Assembly (NCBI GenBank): GCA_964657795.1
Contig: CAZZWS010000001.1
Location: 6,469-70,468 of the forward strand
DNA length: 64,000 bases
Reading direction: 5' to 3'
Source of the DNA: CAHJXF01 sp964657795
GTDB lineage: Bacteria > Pseudomonadota > Gammaproteobacteria > Burkholderiales > Burkholderiaceae_D
Shown here: positions 26,004 to 38,453 of the stretch, in pieces
Numbering within the stretch: the stretch's first letter is position 1
Layout of the letters: every line of letters begins with the position of its first letter
Translations under genes and position numbers: made by a program
The notes under the pieces: model-generated
What the model was told of the DNA's origin: nothing
The model's input: only the letters and a program-made list of their open reading frames with translations
Databases searched by the model: none

Positions 26004-26705
26004 TCAGCTCGCCCGATAGATCGTGGGGAACATCGTCTTCAGCGCCTCGACCTTGGGCATGTCGTTGATGACGATGTACGGCTGCATCGGATGCAGCGCG
26101 AGGTAGTTCTGGTGATAGCTCTCGGCCGGATAGAACGCCTTGAACGGCGTGACCTGCGTCACGATCGGCCCCGGGTAGATCTTGGCGGCCTGCAGCTGCG
26201 CGATATAGGCATCGGCGATGCGCTTCTGATCGTCGCTGTTGTAGAAGATGGCCGAACGGTATTGCGTCCCGCGATCCGGACCCTGTGCATTCAGCGTCGT
26301 GGGATCGGTAGCGACGGAAAAGTACACGCGCAGCAACTGACCGACCGTGACCTGCGACGGATCGAAGACGATCTGCACGGACTCCGCGTGGCCGGTCGTG
26401 CCGGTGCTGACGGTCTCGTAATCGGCGGTCGACTTCTCGCCGCCCGCATAACCCGACGTCACCGACGTCACGCCCTTGACGTGCTTGAACACGGCGTCGA
26501 CGCCCCAGAAACAACCTCCCGCGAGAACGAGCGTCTGCGAGCCGGTCGATGTAGCGGCGGTCTTGACCAGTGGCGTGTCGACCGCGGCCGCTGGTGCGTT
26601 GTAGGTACGATCGGCCGCGTCCGCCAGGCCGCAGGCCGACAGCGCGAAGACACTGCTGGCGATCGTCGCGCTCATGGCGCGCTTGATGAAGGATTTGCTG
26701 GTCAT
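26004..26705 (-). CDS. msrA: Exported peptide-methionine (S)-S-oxide reductase MsrA
   Basis: This 233-aa protein has an N-terminal signal with a lipobox-like VFALSAC, so it is probably a lipoprotein or otherwise exported. The MsrA domain begins with LAGGCFWGVDAVFKHVKGV (catalytic Cys in GGCFWG), then SGYAGG, GHAESVQI, GTQYRSAIF and AESYHQNYL. It reduces the S form of methionine sulfoxide. It lies 40 bp downstream of msrB, probably in one operon. Cytoplasmic MsrA lacks such a leader; here both reductases appear to act outside the cytoplasm. Confidence 0.93.
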   Translation of the reverse strand: MTSKSFIKRAMSATIASSVFALSACGLADAADRTYNAPAAAVDTPLVKTAATSTGSQTLVLAGGCFWGVDAVFKHVKGVTSVTSGYAGGEKSTADYETVSTGTTGHAESVQIVFDPSQVTVGQLLRVYFSVATDPTTLNAQGPDRGTQYRSAIFYNSDDQKRIADAYIAQLQAAKIYPGPIVTQVTPFKAFYPAESYHQNYLALHPMQPYIVINDMPKVEALKTMFPTIYRAS

Positions 26706-26745
26706 GCCGGGCCTCGTCGAAAAAGGGCGCGCGGTGATGCGCGGG

Positions 26746-27360
26746 TCATGCGTGCTTGACGAACTTCATCGCCGCCGAGTTCATGCAGTAACGCAGGCCG
26801 GTCGGCTTCGGCCCATCGTCGAAGACGTGTCCCAGGTGCGCGTCGCAGCGCGCGCACGACACGGCCGTGCGGGTCATCATGTAGCTCGTGTCACGGATGC
26901 TGGCGATGTTCTCCGGCGCGATCGGCTGCCAGAAGCTCGGCCAGCCGGTGCCCGACTCGAACTTCGTCTCCGAGTCGTAAATCGGTGTATCGCAGCACAC
27001 GCAGCGATACAGACCCTTCTCGTGGTTGTTCCAGGTGACGCCGGTGAAGGGACGCTCGGTCCCGGCCTTCCGCGCGACCAGGAACTGTTCCGCGTCGAGC
27101 TGCTTCTTCCACTCTTCGTCGGTCTTGGAGATCCTCGGTACGGCCACCGGGGCCTGTCGCACGCCCGCATCGGTGAACGGCACGATGGTGACCGGACCGG
27201 CGGGCGCGAGCGGGGCGGAGGCGGCAAGGGCGGGACGACGCGTCGCCACCCATGCGATGCCCACCAATGCGGCGCCCGCCAGCACGATAAAGCTGCGGCG
27301 GTCGCGTCGCGACGCTACGGATGGGGAAGTGACCAGACCGGGTTTTCGGATGTCGCTCAT
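26746..27360 (-). CDS. msrB: Exported peptide-methionine (R)-S-oxide reductase MsrB
   Basis: This 204-aa protein begins with a Tat-like leader (SRRDRRSFIVLAGAALVGIA). The MsrB domain has EEWKKQLDAEQFLVARKAGT, the zinc CxxC pairs CVCC and CARC, SGTGWPSFW, HLGHVFDDGP and the catalytic Cys in RYCMNSAAMKF. It reduces the R form of methionine sulfoxide. ATG 27360 precedes the leader. It is the first gene of an msrB-msrA pair and is divergent from clpB. Tat export would fit folding with bound zinc before translocation. Confidence 0.93.
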   Translation of the reverse strand: MSDIRKPGLVTSPSVASRRDRRSFIVLAGAALVGIAWVATRRPALAASAPLAPAGPVTIVPFTDAGVRQAPVAVPRISKTDEEWKKQLDAEQFLVARKAGTERPFTGVTWNNHEKGLYRCVCCDTPIYDSETKFESGTGWPSFWQPIAPENIASIRDTSYMMTRTAVSCARCDAHLGHVFDDGPKPTGLRYCMNSAAMKFVKHA

Positions 27361-27462
27361 GGGTTTTGTTCGGAAGTCGGGGAACAGCGATCGAATACTG
27401 CACAGGGCGATTACGTGGGGACGTACCAACCGGTTTCGAGCGGCGAGATGCAGGATCGGTTC

Positions 27463-27488
27463 CTTGAAACAGACGGTTGGCGCCCCAC
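27463..27488 (+). promoter_or_regulatory. Sigma-32 heat-shock promoter of clpB
   Basis: CTTGAAA, 13 bp, then CCCCAC match the RpoH consensus (CTTGAAA-N11-16-CCCCAT) in 12 of 13 positions. The clpB ATG lies 35 bp downstream. Heat-shock control of clpB by RpoH is well known in proteobacteria. Confidence 0.85.
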
Positions 27489-27522
27489 TTCTACGCAATC
27501 GTCTCTACCGGATTTTTCTGCC

Positions 27523-30157
<2,635 letters not shown>

Positions 30158-30179
30158 TCGCGATCGGTCGAGACCCGGC

Positions 30180-30202
30180 GGCGGCACGTCGACGGTGCCG
30201 CC
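30180..30202 (+). terminator. Possible terminator hairpin after clpB
   Basis: An 8-bp stem GGCGGCAC/GTGCCGCC with a 7-nt loop lies 22 bp after the clpB stop. There is no T run, so intrinsic termination would be weak. Confidence 0.35.
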
Positions 30203-30337
30203 TCCTCGCTTCGTCAGGGGCCGTATCGCGCCGGCCGCGAACGATGCCATGCTTATACTCGCGCCCTGATCCCTGACGGCGAGCCGGTGCTCGCGAGCCG
30301 ACGGGATCGATCTGCTCCACGGGACTGTTCGCGACGG

Positions 30338-31468
30338 ATGGCTACAGAGGTTCACGCGGCGCCTGGTCCGCTTCCCGACCCGGGCGCCGTCGCCGTCGCC
30401 GATGCTCCCCCGACACGCAACGCGCTGATCGACAATGCCCGCTGCATCGGCATTGTGCTCATCGTCGTCGGTCATGCGCCGGGCTTTCCCGCGTCGCTGA
30501 TCACGTGGATCTTCGCGTTCCACGTCCCGCTGTTCTTCTTCCTGTCGGGCTTCGTCGTCGCGCCCCATCATCTGCGCGGCCCGGCGCTGACCCGTGTCGT
30601 GCATCTCGCGCGGGCCTTGCTGGTGCCCTACGTCTTTTACTATTCGATCTCGTTCGTCTATTGGCTGGTCGCCAAGCGTCACGGGCTGCGTCAGGACGAG
30701 TTCTCGGCACTGCCCTGGTGGGACCCCCTGAAGGGTCTGTTGCATGGCACCGGGGACCTGATGTACGCCAACGTGACGTTGTGGTTCTTTCCCTGCCTGT
30801 TCATCGTCGCGGTCGTGCACCTCATGATGCGGCGCCGCTTCTCGGCAGGCGCGACGCTCGCCATCTACGGCATCGTCGCTTTCGCCTTCATCGAATCGCG
30901 CCCGCCGACCATGGGGCGCTGGCTATGGAGCAGCGACTGCGCGCTGGTCGCGCTGCCGTTCCACGCCGCAGGCGAATGGGCACGCACGTTGAGTCCTCGC
31001 GTCACTGCGCGCTGGTCGCGTCCGCTGGTCGCCACCGCCGGTGTCGCCGCCGCGCTCGCGGTCCTGGGTTTGTCCAGCATCGCCGGAAGGGTCGACCTCA
31101 ACAACCTCGTCTTCGGCGACGTGCCGTGGCTCTACCTCCCGGTGAGCGCGCTGGGTATCTTCAGCGTCGTCGCCGTGTCGTCGCTGTTCGCGAAGAGCCG
31201 CGTCGCCGAATGGCTGGCACGCAACACGATCATCGTCTTCCCGCTGCACTTCCTGATGTTCAGCGTGTTCACCGGCGTGGCCATCCGCGTGCTGGGGCTC
31301 GATCCGTCGTTCAAGACCTCGTCGCTGGTCGTGGGCCTGACCTACACGGTTCTGGCCTTGCTGCTGAGCTGGCCGGCAGCGTTCGTCATCAGGACCTTCT
31401 TCCCGATCGCCATCCACGAGAAGCGACGTCCCGCGAACGTCCCGTCCGCGACTTCGCCGGGCGCCTGA
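30338..31468 (+). CDS. Membrane acyltransferase-3 family protein
   Basis: This 376-aa polytopic protein of the acyltransferase-3 family (OafA / fucose O-acetylase type) has no SGNH domain. It has RNALIDNARCIGIVLIVVGH near the N-terminus with the conserved His, FHVPLFFFLSGFV, and about ten membrane helices. It probably transfers an acetyl or other acyl group to a surface sugar. ATG 30338 is preferred over an earlier in-frame ATG (30287). It stands alone between clpB and a convergent small gene, away from the exopolysaccharide locus, so its substrate is unknown. Confidence 0.85.
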   Translation: MATEVHAAPGPLPDPGAVAVADAPPTRNALIDNARCIGIVLIVVGHAPGFPASLITWIFAFHVPLFFFLSGFVVAPHHLRGPALTRVVHLARALLVPYVFYYSISFVYWLVAKRHGLRQDEFSALPWWDPLKGLLHGTGDLMYANVTLWFFPCLFIVAVVHLMMRRRFSAGATLAIYGIVAFAFIESRPPTMGRWLWSSDCALVALPFHAAGEWARTLSPRVTARWSRPLVATAGVAAALAVLGLSSIAGRVDLNNLVFGDVPWLYLPVSALGIFSVVAVSSLFAKSRVAEWLARNTIIVFPLHFLMFSVFTGVAIRVLGLDPSFKTSSLVVGLTYTVLALLLSWPAAFVIRTFFPIAIHEKRRPANVPSATSPGA

Positions 31469-31476
31469 GCCGAGCG

Positions 31477-31932
31477 TTACAGCCCGCGTTCGGCGGCCCC
31501 GATCGCCCGGTGCGTGGCGACGATCGCTTCGTCGACGTGATGGACCGCACGGTCGCGCAGGCCGCGGGTCAGCGGATCGTCCTCTTCGCGGGCGATGTCG
31601 TTGTGGACCTTGCGCAGCAGTTCTTCCGCGCGATGCAGGCGGCCGCGACCGTCGAGAATCGCATCGACCGGCGGGTGATCCCGCAGGTCCTTGCCGTCGT
31701 CGATGGCGGCATGTCTGATGTCGCCGATGGTCTCGTCGATGCGAGCGATGGCCACGTCCTCGTCGCCGCTGACGCGGGCATCGCCCGGTCGATGCTCGAT
31801 CAACCAGCGCGCCGTCCGCAAGTCGGTCAGCGCGTGGAGATAGGCGGGATGGTTGCCGGGCAGGTCGGCGTGGGCGGCGAACGGGGCGAAGGCCGTGGCG
31901 GAAAGAGCTAACAGCAGGGCGGCGCGCTTCAT
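31477..31932 (-). CDS. Small exported helical protein, unknown function
   Basis: This 151-aa protein has a signal peptide (RAALLLALSATAFAPFAAHA) and a His/Asp-rich alpha-helical mature part of about 130 residues with segments such as YLHALTDLRTARWLIEHRPG. I recognise it only as resembling small periplasmic proteins of unknown function seen in Burkholderiales. GAGGA stands eight bases before ATG 31932. It lies 169 bp downstream of the membrane glycosyltransferase on the same strand. Confidence 0.75.
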   Translation of the reverse strand: MKRAALLLALSATAFAPFAAHADLPGNHPAYLHALTDLRTARWLIEHRPGDARVSGDEDVAIARIDETIGDIRHAAIDDGKDLRDHPPVDAILDGRGRLHRAEELLRKVHNDIAREEDDPLTRGLRDRAVHHVDEAIVATHRAIGAAERGL

Positions 31933-32101
31933 GTCGGTTTCCTCGATGTCCGGGTTGAACGGCTTCGCGGGTCGAACAGTGATCGAGCGAAGCGTTGAGA
32001 CCAGAACGCGAGCCCAGGCGACGCCGATGACGCTCGCGCGCCCCGTCTGGTAACAGCGTCTTACCGGCTCGCCGCGACCCGCCTCTGCGCTGCTTGCGTG
32101 G

Positions 32102-33781
32102 TCACCGCGGTGGCGACTGCTCGCCGATCGCAGCGAGACGTTCCTGCTTGCCCCACTGCTTGCGGCCGGTAAGGAACGTGACCCAGCCGAGCGTCGCACC
32201 CACATGACGCAGGATCTGGAAGCTGAACGGCTCGGCCAGCGCCGCGAGCAGGGCGAAGCCGAAGCGCGCTTCGGTGGCGCTGCCGATCCAGCGGCGGTAG
32301 AGATGGACGGACCACAGATGAAAGCCGAGATCGATCGCGATCTTCGCCAGGATCCAGGCCGAGATCGGCAGCAGAACGCCTGCCCGTCCCTGCGCCAGCA
32401 CCACGATCAGGACGACCAGGGCCGTCAGTCCGAAGATCGGCTGCATCGTGTCGATCGCCTTGACCGGCAGCATCCAGCGACCCACGTTGCCGAAGCGGCG
32501 ACCGTCGCCGACCATCGCGCGATACCAGTACTGCGTCTGCAGGAAGCCGCCGAACCAGCGGCGCCGCTGCCGCAGGAAAGGCGCGATGGCGCTCGGCGCC
32601 TCGGTCAGCGCGACCGCGCCGCCGATGACGCGCGAGCGCCAGCCGAGCCGGTTCAATGCCGAGTAGCGGGCGAGGCGATGGATCAGTTCGTAGTCCTCGA
32701 CCAGGCAATCCGGATCGAACCCGCCGACTTCGAGGACGGCTTCGCGTCGGAAGCAGGCGAACGCGCCCGAGATCAGCAGCAGGCTGTCGACGCGCATCCA
32801 CGCGTAGCGCGACAGGAAGTTGCGGATGTATTCGTAGGTCTGGAACCATTCGAACATCCGGCCCATCGCCGAAGGTCCGCAGACCGGCTTGAGGATGCCG
32901 GTGGCCGCGACCAGCGACGGCTCGTTCGAGAACGCGTGGCGCATCGCGGCCACGGCGTCCGCCGCGAGCCGCGTGTCGGCATCGACCGTCATGACGATCG
33001 GCGTCCGGCAGGCGGCGATCGGCGACGACAGGGCCGCGTTGAGCGCGCGAGCCTTGCCGCCGTGCGGCAGCCGCAGCCAGTGCAGCGACGGGTAGGTCGT
33101 GCTGCTGGCCCATTGCCCGAGCGCGGGCGCCGCGAAGCCGAAGCGCTCGGTCAGCAGCGTCGCCGTATCGTCGCTGGAGCCGTCGTCTGCGATCGCGATC
33201 GCGTCCGGCGGTTCGGTCTGGTCGAGCAGCGAGACGAGCATCTGCGGCAGGACGGTCGCTTCGTCGTGCGCGGCGACGACGACCGTCATCCCCTCCGAAG
33301 CTCGCTGCGCGACGACCGGTGGCGGTCGCAGCAGCACCAGGGTCTGGTAGCCGACGAACGCGAGCAGCACCGTGTCGTAGGCGATGTACGCGATGCCGGT
33401 CGACCAGGCGTAGATGCCGCCGAGCGAGAAGGCGCTCGCGAACAACAGCACCCAGACCGTGAGGACGGCGCCGTGGATGGCGGCGCACGCGAGCGGCAGC
33501 GTCCGTGGCAGGTAGCGCGGCGAATGGCGGCGCAGGGCTTCGTCGAGGGGCGTGGTCAAGGCGGGGAACGCGGGAGCGGGTGGTGACAGCGGCCGGATGA
33601 TCCCACGCCACGACGACTCGAACGCGGTCGGGTGACCGTTCGAGACGCTGATCCGGACGTCGATGCCCAGGCTCGCGCGTTGTAGACGACGGGTTCGGGT
33701 CGGCTGCGCGACAAGGCGGTCACGACTGTCGACAGCGGCAAGTTCTTGCGATACTTCGTGTTCACGCTTCGAGTCGCCCAT
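32102..33781 (-). CDS. Membrane GT2 glycosyltransferase (cellulose/hyaluronan-synthase-like)
   Basis: This processive-type GT2 protein has the catalytic set MTVVVAAHDEATVLPQML, IADDGSSDDT, VDADTRL (DXD), FRREAVLEVGGFD, EDYELIHRL and RQRRRWFGGFLQ (QxxRW). Membrane segments flank the catalytic domain, two before and three to four after. Such enzymes polymerise or transfer a beta-linked sugar at the inner membrane. The start is uncertain. ATG 33781 gives 559 aa with an unusual Arg-rich first 70 residues and overlaps the divergent cytochrome gene start. TTG 33559 gives 485 aa and begins close to the first membrane segment. No exporter is adjacent. Confidence 0.82.
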   Translation of the reverse strand: MGDSKREHEVSQELAAVDSRDRLVAQPTRTRRLQRASLGIDVRISVSNGHPTAFESSWRGIIRPLSPPAPAFPALTTPLDEALRRHSPRYLPRTLPLACAAIHGAVLTVWVLLFASAFSLGGIYAWSTGIAYIAYDTVLLAFVGYQTLVLLRPPPVVAQRASEGMTVVVAAHDEATVLPQMLVSLLDQTEPPDAIAIADDGSSDDTATLLTERFGFAAPALGQWASSTTYPSLHWLRLPHGGKARALNAALSSPIAACRTPIVMTVDADTRLAADAVAAMRHAFSNEPSLVAATGILKPVCGPSAMGRMFEWFQTYEYIRNFLSRYAWMRVDSLLLISGAFACFRREAVLEVGGFDPDCLVEDYELIHRLARYSALNRLGWRSRVIGGAVALTEAPSAIAPFLRQRRRWFGGFLQTQYWYRAMVGDGRRFGNVGRWMLPVKAIDTMQPIFGLTALVVLIVVLAQGRAGVLLPISAWILAKIAIDLGFHLWSVHLYRRWIGSATEARFGFALLAALAEPFSFQILRHVGATLGWVTFLTGRKQWGKQERLAAIGEQSPPR

Positions 33782-34361
33782 GTCCCTCATCCAGCGCTAC
33801 ACCCGCACCGCGATGGCCTTTCACTGGATCATCGCGCTGCTGATCACCGTCAACGTCACCCTGGCGTTGTCCGCGGACTACCTTCCCGATGACTGGGTGC
33901 GACCCGTGATCGACACGCACAAGTCGATTGGCATCACCGTCCTGGGCCTCGCGGTGCTGCGATTGCTGTGGCGCGCGACGCATCGCCCGCCGCCGTTACC
34001 ACTCGCCTATCCGCATTGGGAACGGTGGGTCGCGCATCTGGCGCATACGGCGCTCTATCTGCTGATCTTCGCGTTGCCGCTGTCGGGTTGGCTACACGAC
34101 TCCGCCTGGAAGGATGCGGCGAGTCATCCGATGACGCTGTTCGGCCTGGTGCCGTGGCCGCGCATCGGCTGGGTCATGCATGCGGAACCGGCTTTTCGGG
34201 AGACCCTGCACGATCGCTTCGGCGCTCTGCATGGGTTGGCCGGCTATGTGCTCTACGGCTTGTTCGCGCTCCACGTCCTCGGCGCGTTGAAGCACCAGTG
34301 GCTCGATCGCGAACCCGAGTTGCAGCGGATGCTGCCCACGACGCTGAAAACCCCGGATTGA
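33780..34361 (+). CDS. Cytochrome b561 family protein
   Basis: This 193-aa membrane protein has four helices and the expected haem-ligand His residues in the AMAFHWIIALLI, DTHKSIGITVLG, LHGLAGYVLYGL and LFALHVLGALKHQW segments. Bacterial cytochrome b561 proteins move electrons between quinol and periplasmic partners such as superoxide. ATG 33780 lies directly before MSLIQRYTR and shares a CATG with the opposite-strand start at 33781. It is followed, 132 bp later, by the peroxiredoxin gene, which fits an oxidative-stress context. Confidence 0.88.
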   Translation: MSLIQRYTRTAMAFHWIIALLITVNVTLALSADYLPDDWVRPVIDTHKSIGITVLGLAVLRLLWRATHRPPPLPLAYPHWERWVAHLAHTALYLLIFALPLSGWLHDSAWKDAASHPMTLFGLVPWPRIGWVMHAEPAFRETLHDRFGALHGLAGYVLYGLFALHVLGALKHQWLDREPELQRMLPTTLKTPD

Positions 34362-34493
34362 GGCGATGTTCGATCGTACTTTCGCAATAATCTGAGACTA
34401 TCGAATTCTGCATCAAAACAAAATTGTGCAATCGCGGTAGAAGAGGCAGAATACGGGTTGTCCCGAATATCTTGTCTGTCACAGGAGCTACCC

Positions 34494-35237
34494 ATGAATG
34501 AATTGAAGAACATCGAAGGCCACAACGTACCCGACGTCACGCTGATGATCCGCAAGGACGGCGACTGGGCGAAGGTCACCACCGACGACCTGTTCGCCAA
34601 CAAGACCGTCGTCGTGTTCTCGCTGCCGGGCGCGTTCACGCCGACCTGCTCGTCGACCCACCTGCCGCGCTACAACGAACTCGCGCCGATCTTCAAGAAG
34701 CACGGCGTCGACTCGATCGTTTGCGTCTCGGTCAACGATCCTTTCGTGATGGAAGAGTGGGCCCGCGACCAGGAGTCCGACAACGTGACGTTGCTCCCCG
34801 ACGGCGCCGGCGCGTTCACGAAGGGCATGGGCATGATGGTCGACAAGAGCGCCATCAACTTCGGCGATCGTTCGTGGCGCTATTCGATGCTCGTCAAGAA
34901 CAAGAAGATCGACAAGATGTTCATCGAGCCGGACGTCGAAGGCGACCCGTTCGAAGTGTCGGATGCCGACACGATGCTCAACTACATCGATCCGAGCGCC
35001 AAGGGTCCGGACCAGATCGCCATCCTGACGCGCGTCGGTTGTCCGCATTGCGCCCGCGCGAAGAAGGCCCTGAGCGAAGCCGGCATGGAATACGTCGAAG
35101 TGCCGCTCGCGCACACCATCCGCACCAAGGCGGTCGGCGCCATCTCCGGCGGCAAGACGGTCCCGCAGGTGTTCATCAACGGGGAACTGATCGGCAGCGC
35201 CGACGACCTCGAGAACTACCTGAAGAAAGCGGCCTGA
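34494..35237 (+). CDS. Peroxiredoxin-glutaredoxin fusion (Prx5/Grx)
   Basis: This 247-aa fusion joins a Prx5-type peroxiredoxin (about 1-165; peroxidatic Cys in PGAFTPTCSSTHLP) to a glutaredoxin domain (about 170-247; CxxC in VGCPHCARAKK, then VPQVFINGELIGSADD). Such hybrids reduce peroxides with glutathione. AGGAG stands before ATG 34494. A perfect 12-bp hairpin follows the gene, so it is probably a single-gene unit. OxyR control is likely by analogy, but I found no convincing OxyR box. Confidence 0.95.
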   Translation: MNELKNIEGHNVPDVTLMIRKDGDWAKVTTDDLFANKTVVVFSLPGAFTPTCSSTHLPRYNELAPIFKKHGVDSIVCVSVNDPFVMEEWARDQESDNVTLLPDGAGAFTKGMGMMVDKSAINFGDRSWRYSMLVKNKKIDKMFIEPDVEGDPFEVSDADTMLNYIDPSAKGPDQIAILTRVGCPHCARAKKALSEAGMEYVEVPLAHTIRTKAVGAISGGKTVPQVFINGELIGSADDLENYLKKAA

Positions 35238-35250
35238 ACGGGTCGTGACT

Positions 35251-35278
35251 CGAAAGGCCCGCGCGAGCGGGCCTTTCG
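35251..35278 (+). terminator. Terminator hairpin after Prx5/Grx
   Basis: CGAAAGGCCCGC/GCGGGCCTTTCG forms a perfect 12-bp stem with a GCGA tetraloop, 13 bp after the stop. The T tract is short and partly inside the stem. Confidence 0.8.
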
Positions 35279-35320
35279 ACACTTGCGGTGGCTACCGCGT
35301 GAACATGAGCGAGAACTGAC

Positions 35321-36772
35321 ATGAACCGGATCGAAACCGATGTCGCCGTGGTCGGCGCAGGCACCGCGGGTCTCGCGGCTTACCGTGCGGCCAGGGCCGC
35401 GGGCAAGCGGGCGGTGGTGATCGAGAGCACCGTCTACGGCACCACGTGCGCGCGCGTCGGCTGCATGCCGAGCAAGCTGCTGATCGCGCCGGCCGAAGCC
35501 GCGCACACCTTCGAGAAGCTGCCCCGGTTCGGGATGTCGGTCGACGCGCCGCTGGTCGTCGACGGCAAGGCGATCATGACGCGCGTGCGCGCCGAACGCG
35601 ATCGCTTCGTGGGCTTCGTGCTCAAGGGCGTCGAAGACATTCCGGCCGTCGACAAGATCTTCGGCCGGGCGACCTTCGCCGACGACCACACGCTGACCAT
35701 CAGCGACGGCTCGACGGTCGTCGCGCGATCCATCGTCATCGCCACCGGCTCGACCCCCAGCTTTCCGCCGGTCTGGAAGGCCCTGGGCGACCGTCTGATC
35801 ACCAACGACCACGTTTTCGAATTGCCGACGCTGCCCGAAAGCGTCGCGGTGTTCGGTCCCGGCGTCATCGGCCTCGAACTGGGTCAGGCGCTCCATCGAC
35901 TGGGCGTGCGGGTCAAGGTCTTCGGTCGCGGCGGCGGCGTGGGCCCGTTGAGCGACCCGGCCGTGCTGGACGAAGCCCGCAAGGTGCTCGGCGAGGAGTT
36001 CTATCTCGACACCGACGCCCACGCCAACGTCCGGCGCGACGGCGATCACGTGGTGGTCGAGTTCAAGGCGCTCGACGGGACCGATCAGGTGGAGCGCTTC
36101 GACTACCTGCTGGCCGCGACCGGTCGTACGCCCAACGTCCACGGCATCGGCCTCGAGCACACGTCGCTCGCCTGCAACGCGCACGGCATTCCGTCGTTCG
36201 ATCGGGACTCGCTGCAATGCGGGTCGTCGTCCATCTTCATCGCCGGCGACGTCAACAACGACGTCCCGGTATTGCACGAGGCGGCCGACGAGGGACGCAT
36301 CGCCGGCGACAACGCCGCCCGCTTTCCGGCGGTCACCAAGGGCCTGCGCCGTGCGCCGCTCGGCATCATGTTCACCGATCCGCAGATCGCGATCGTCGGC
36401 AACGGATATCGCGCGGCCAAGGCGTTCGCCCACGTCATCGGCGAAGTGTCCTTCGTCGATCAGGGTCGCTCGCGCGTGATGCTGCGCAATCAGGGCCTGC
36501 TGCACATCTATGCCGAGATCGGCACGGGGCGTTTCCTCGGCTCCGAGATGCTCGGCCCCGACGCGGAACACATCGCGCATCTGCTGTCGTGGGCGCTGCA
36601 GATGAAGCTGACCATCGCGCAGATGCTGGAGATGCCGTTCTACCACCCGGTCGTCCAGGAAGGGCTGCGCACGGCACTGCGCGACACGCAGGTGAAGCTG
36701 GATGCGGCAGCGGCGGCGGCCCTCGATGCCGAGGACGACTCGGCGAATGCGTCGATGCGCAAGGCGGCTTGA
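35321..36772 (+). CDS. Dihydrolipoamide dehydrogenase-like flavoprotein
   Basis: This 483-aa pyridine-nucleotide disulfide oxidoreductase has an FAD motif in AVVGAGTAGLAAYRAAR, the redox Cys pair in TTCARVGCMPSKLL, an NAD motif in AVFGPGVIGLELGQAL, the second FAD block FIAGDVNND, and a C-terminal dimer domain with FYHPVVQEGL carrying the active-site His. It is closest to dihydrolipoyl dehydrogenases but stands alone, with no E1, E2 or lipoyl partner nearby. It may therefore serve another complex or act as a general oxidoreductase. It has its own terminator. Confidence 0.88.
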   Translation: MNRIETDVAVVGAGTAGLAAYRAARAAGKRAVVIESTVYGTTCARVGCMPSKLLIAPAEAAHTFEKLPRFGMSVDAPLVVDGKAIMTRVRAERDRFVGFVLKGVEDIPAVDKIFGRATFADDHTLTISDGSTVVARSIVIATGSTPSFPPVWKALGDRLITNDHVFELPTLPESVAVFGPGVIGLELGQALHRLGVRVKVFGRGGGVGPLSDPAVLDEARKVLGEEFYLDTDAHANVRRDGDHVVVEFKALDGTDQVERFDYLLAATGRTPNVHGIGLEHTSLACNAHGIPSFDRDSLQCGSSSIFIAGDVNNDVPVLHEAADEGRIAGDNAARFPAVTKGLRRAPLGIMFTDPQIAIVGNGYRAAKAFAHVIGEVSFVDQGRSRVMLRNQGLLHIYAEIGTGRFLGSEMLGPDAEHIAHLLSWALQMKLTIAQMLEMPFYHPVVQEGLRTALRDTQVKLDAAAAAALDAEDDSANASMRKAA

Positions 36773-36790
36773 TCGTCGTTCGCGGCGGGC

Positions 36791-36817
36791 AAACGGTCGT
36801 CATGGCGACCGTTTTTC
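36791..36817 (+). terminator. Rho-independent terminator
   Basis: The stem AACGGTCG/CGACCGTT with a 6-nt loop (36792-36813) runs into TTT, 20 bp after the flavoprotein stop. Confidence 0.85.
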
Positions 36818-36896
36818 GTTTGGCGGGCTCGATTGATGCTTGTGCATTGCTGCTAATTTCGCGGATAAATACCGAATCGAATCATCCACATCGCTC

Positions 36897-36925
36897 TTGT
36901 TGCGCCGCCGCATTTTTAGTACGAT
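36897..36925 (+). promoter_or_regulatory. Possible sigma-70 promoter of aceA
   Basis: TTGTTG, 17 bp, TACGAT lie about 118 bp before the aceA ATG, in a locally AT-richer part of the 225-bp leader region. The match is moderate and not tested. Confidence 0.35.
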
Positions 36926-37042
36926 CGGCACGCGCTGTCGAAACGGCGCCGACGCGCGCGATGGTGCCCGCGTCCTTATACTTGGTGCGGGCGGACGCCC
37001 GCATTCGCACGAGCATCGGTACATCAACGAGGAGACCACAAC

Positions 37043-38350
<1,308 letters not shown>

Positions 38351-38367
38351 AACGTCGCGACTCGTGA

Positions 38368-38402
38368 AAACGCCGCGAGAGCCGTGAGGCATCGCGGCGT
38401 TT
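38368..38402. terminator. Terminator hairpin after aceA
   Basis: AAACGCCGCGA/TCGCGGCGTTT forms a perfect 11-bp stem with a 13-nt loop. The A and T ends allow action on both strands; it separates aceA from the convergent VOC gene. Confidence 0.85.
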
Positions 38403-38453
38403 CTCTTGCGAGGCCGCGGAGTCCGTCGGACACGTCGGACTTCGAACGATGTC

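Noticed and set aside
26674..27522. Upstream extension of the clpB frame through the msrB region
   Set aside because: The extension is antisense to msrB. The ClpB N domain starts at ATG 27523, right after a sigma-32 promoter.
34362..34493. OxyR box before the Prx5/Grx gene
   Set aside because: Only scattered ATAG/CTAT-like bits were seen; spacing does not fit the OxyR consensus.
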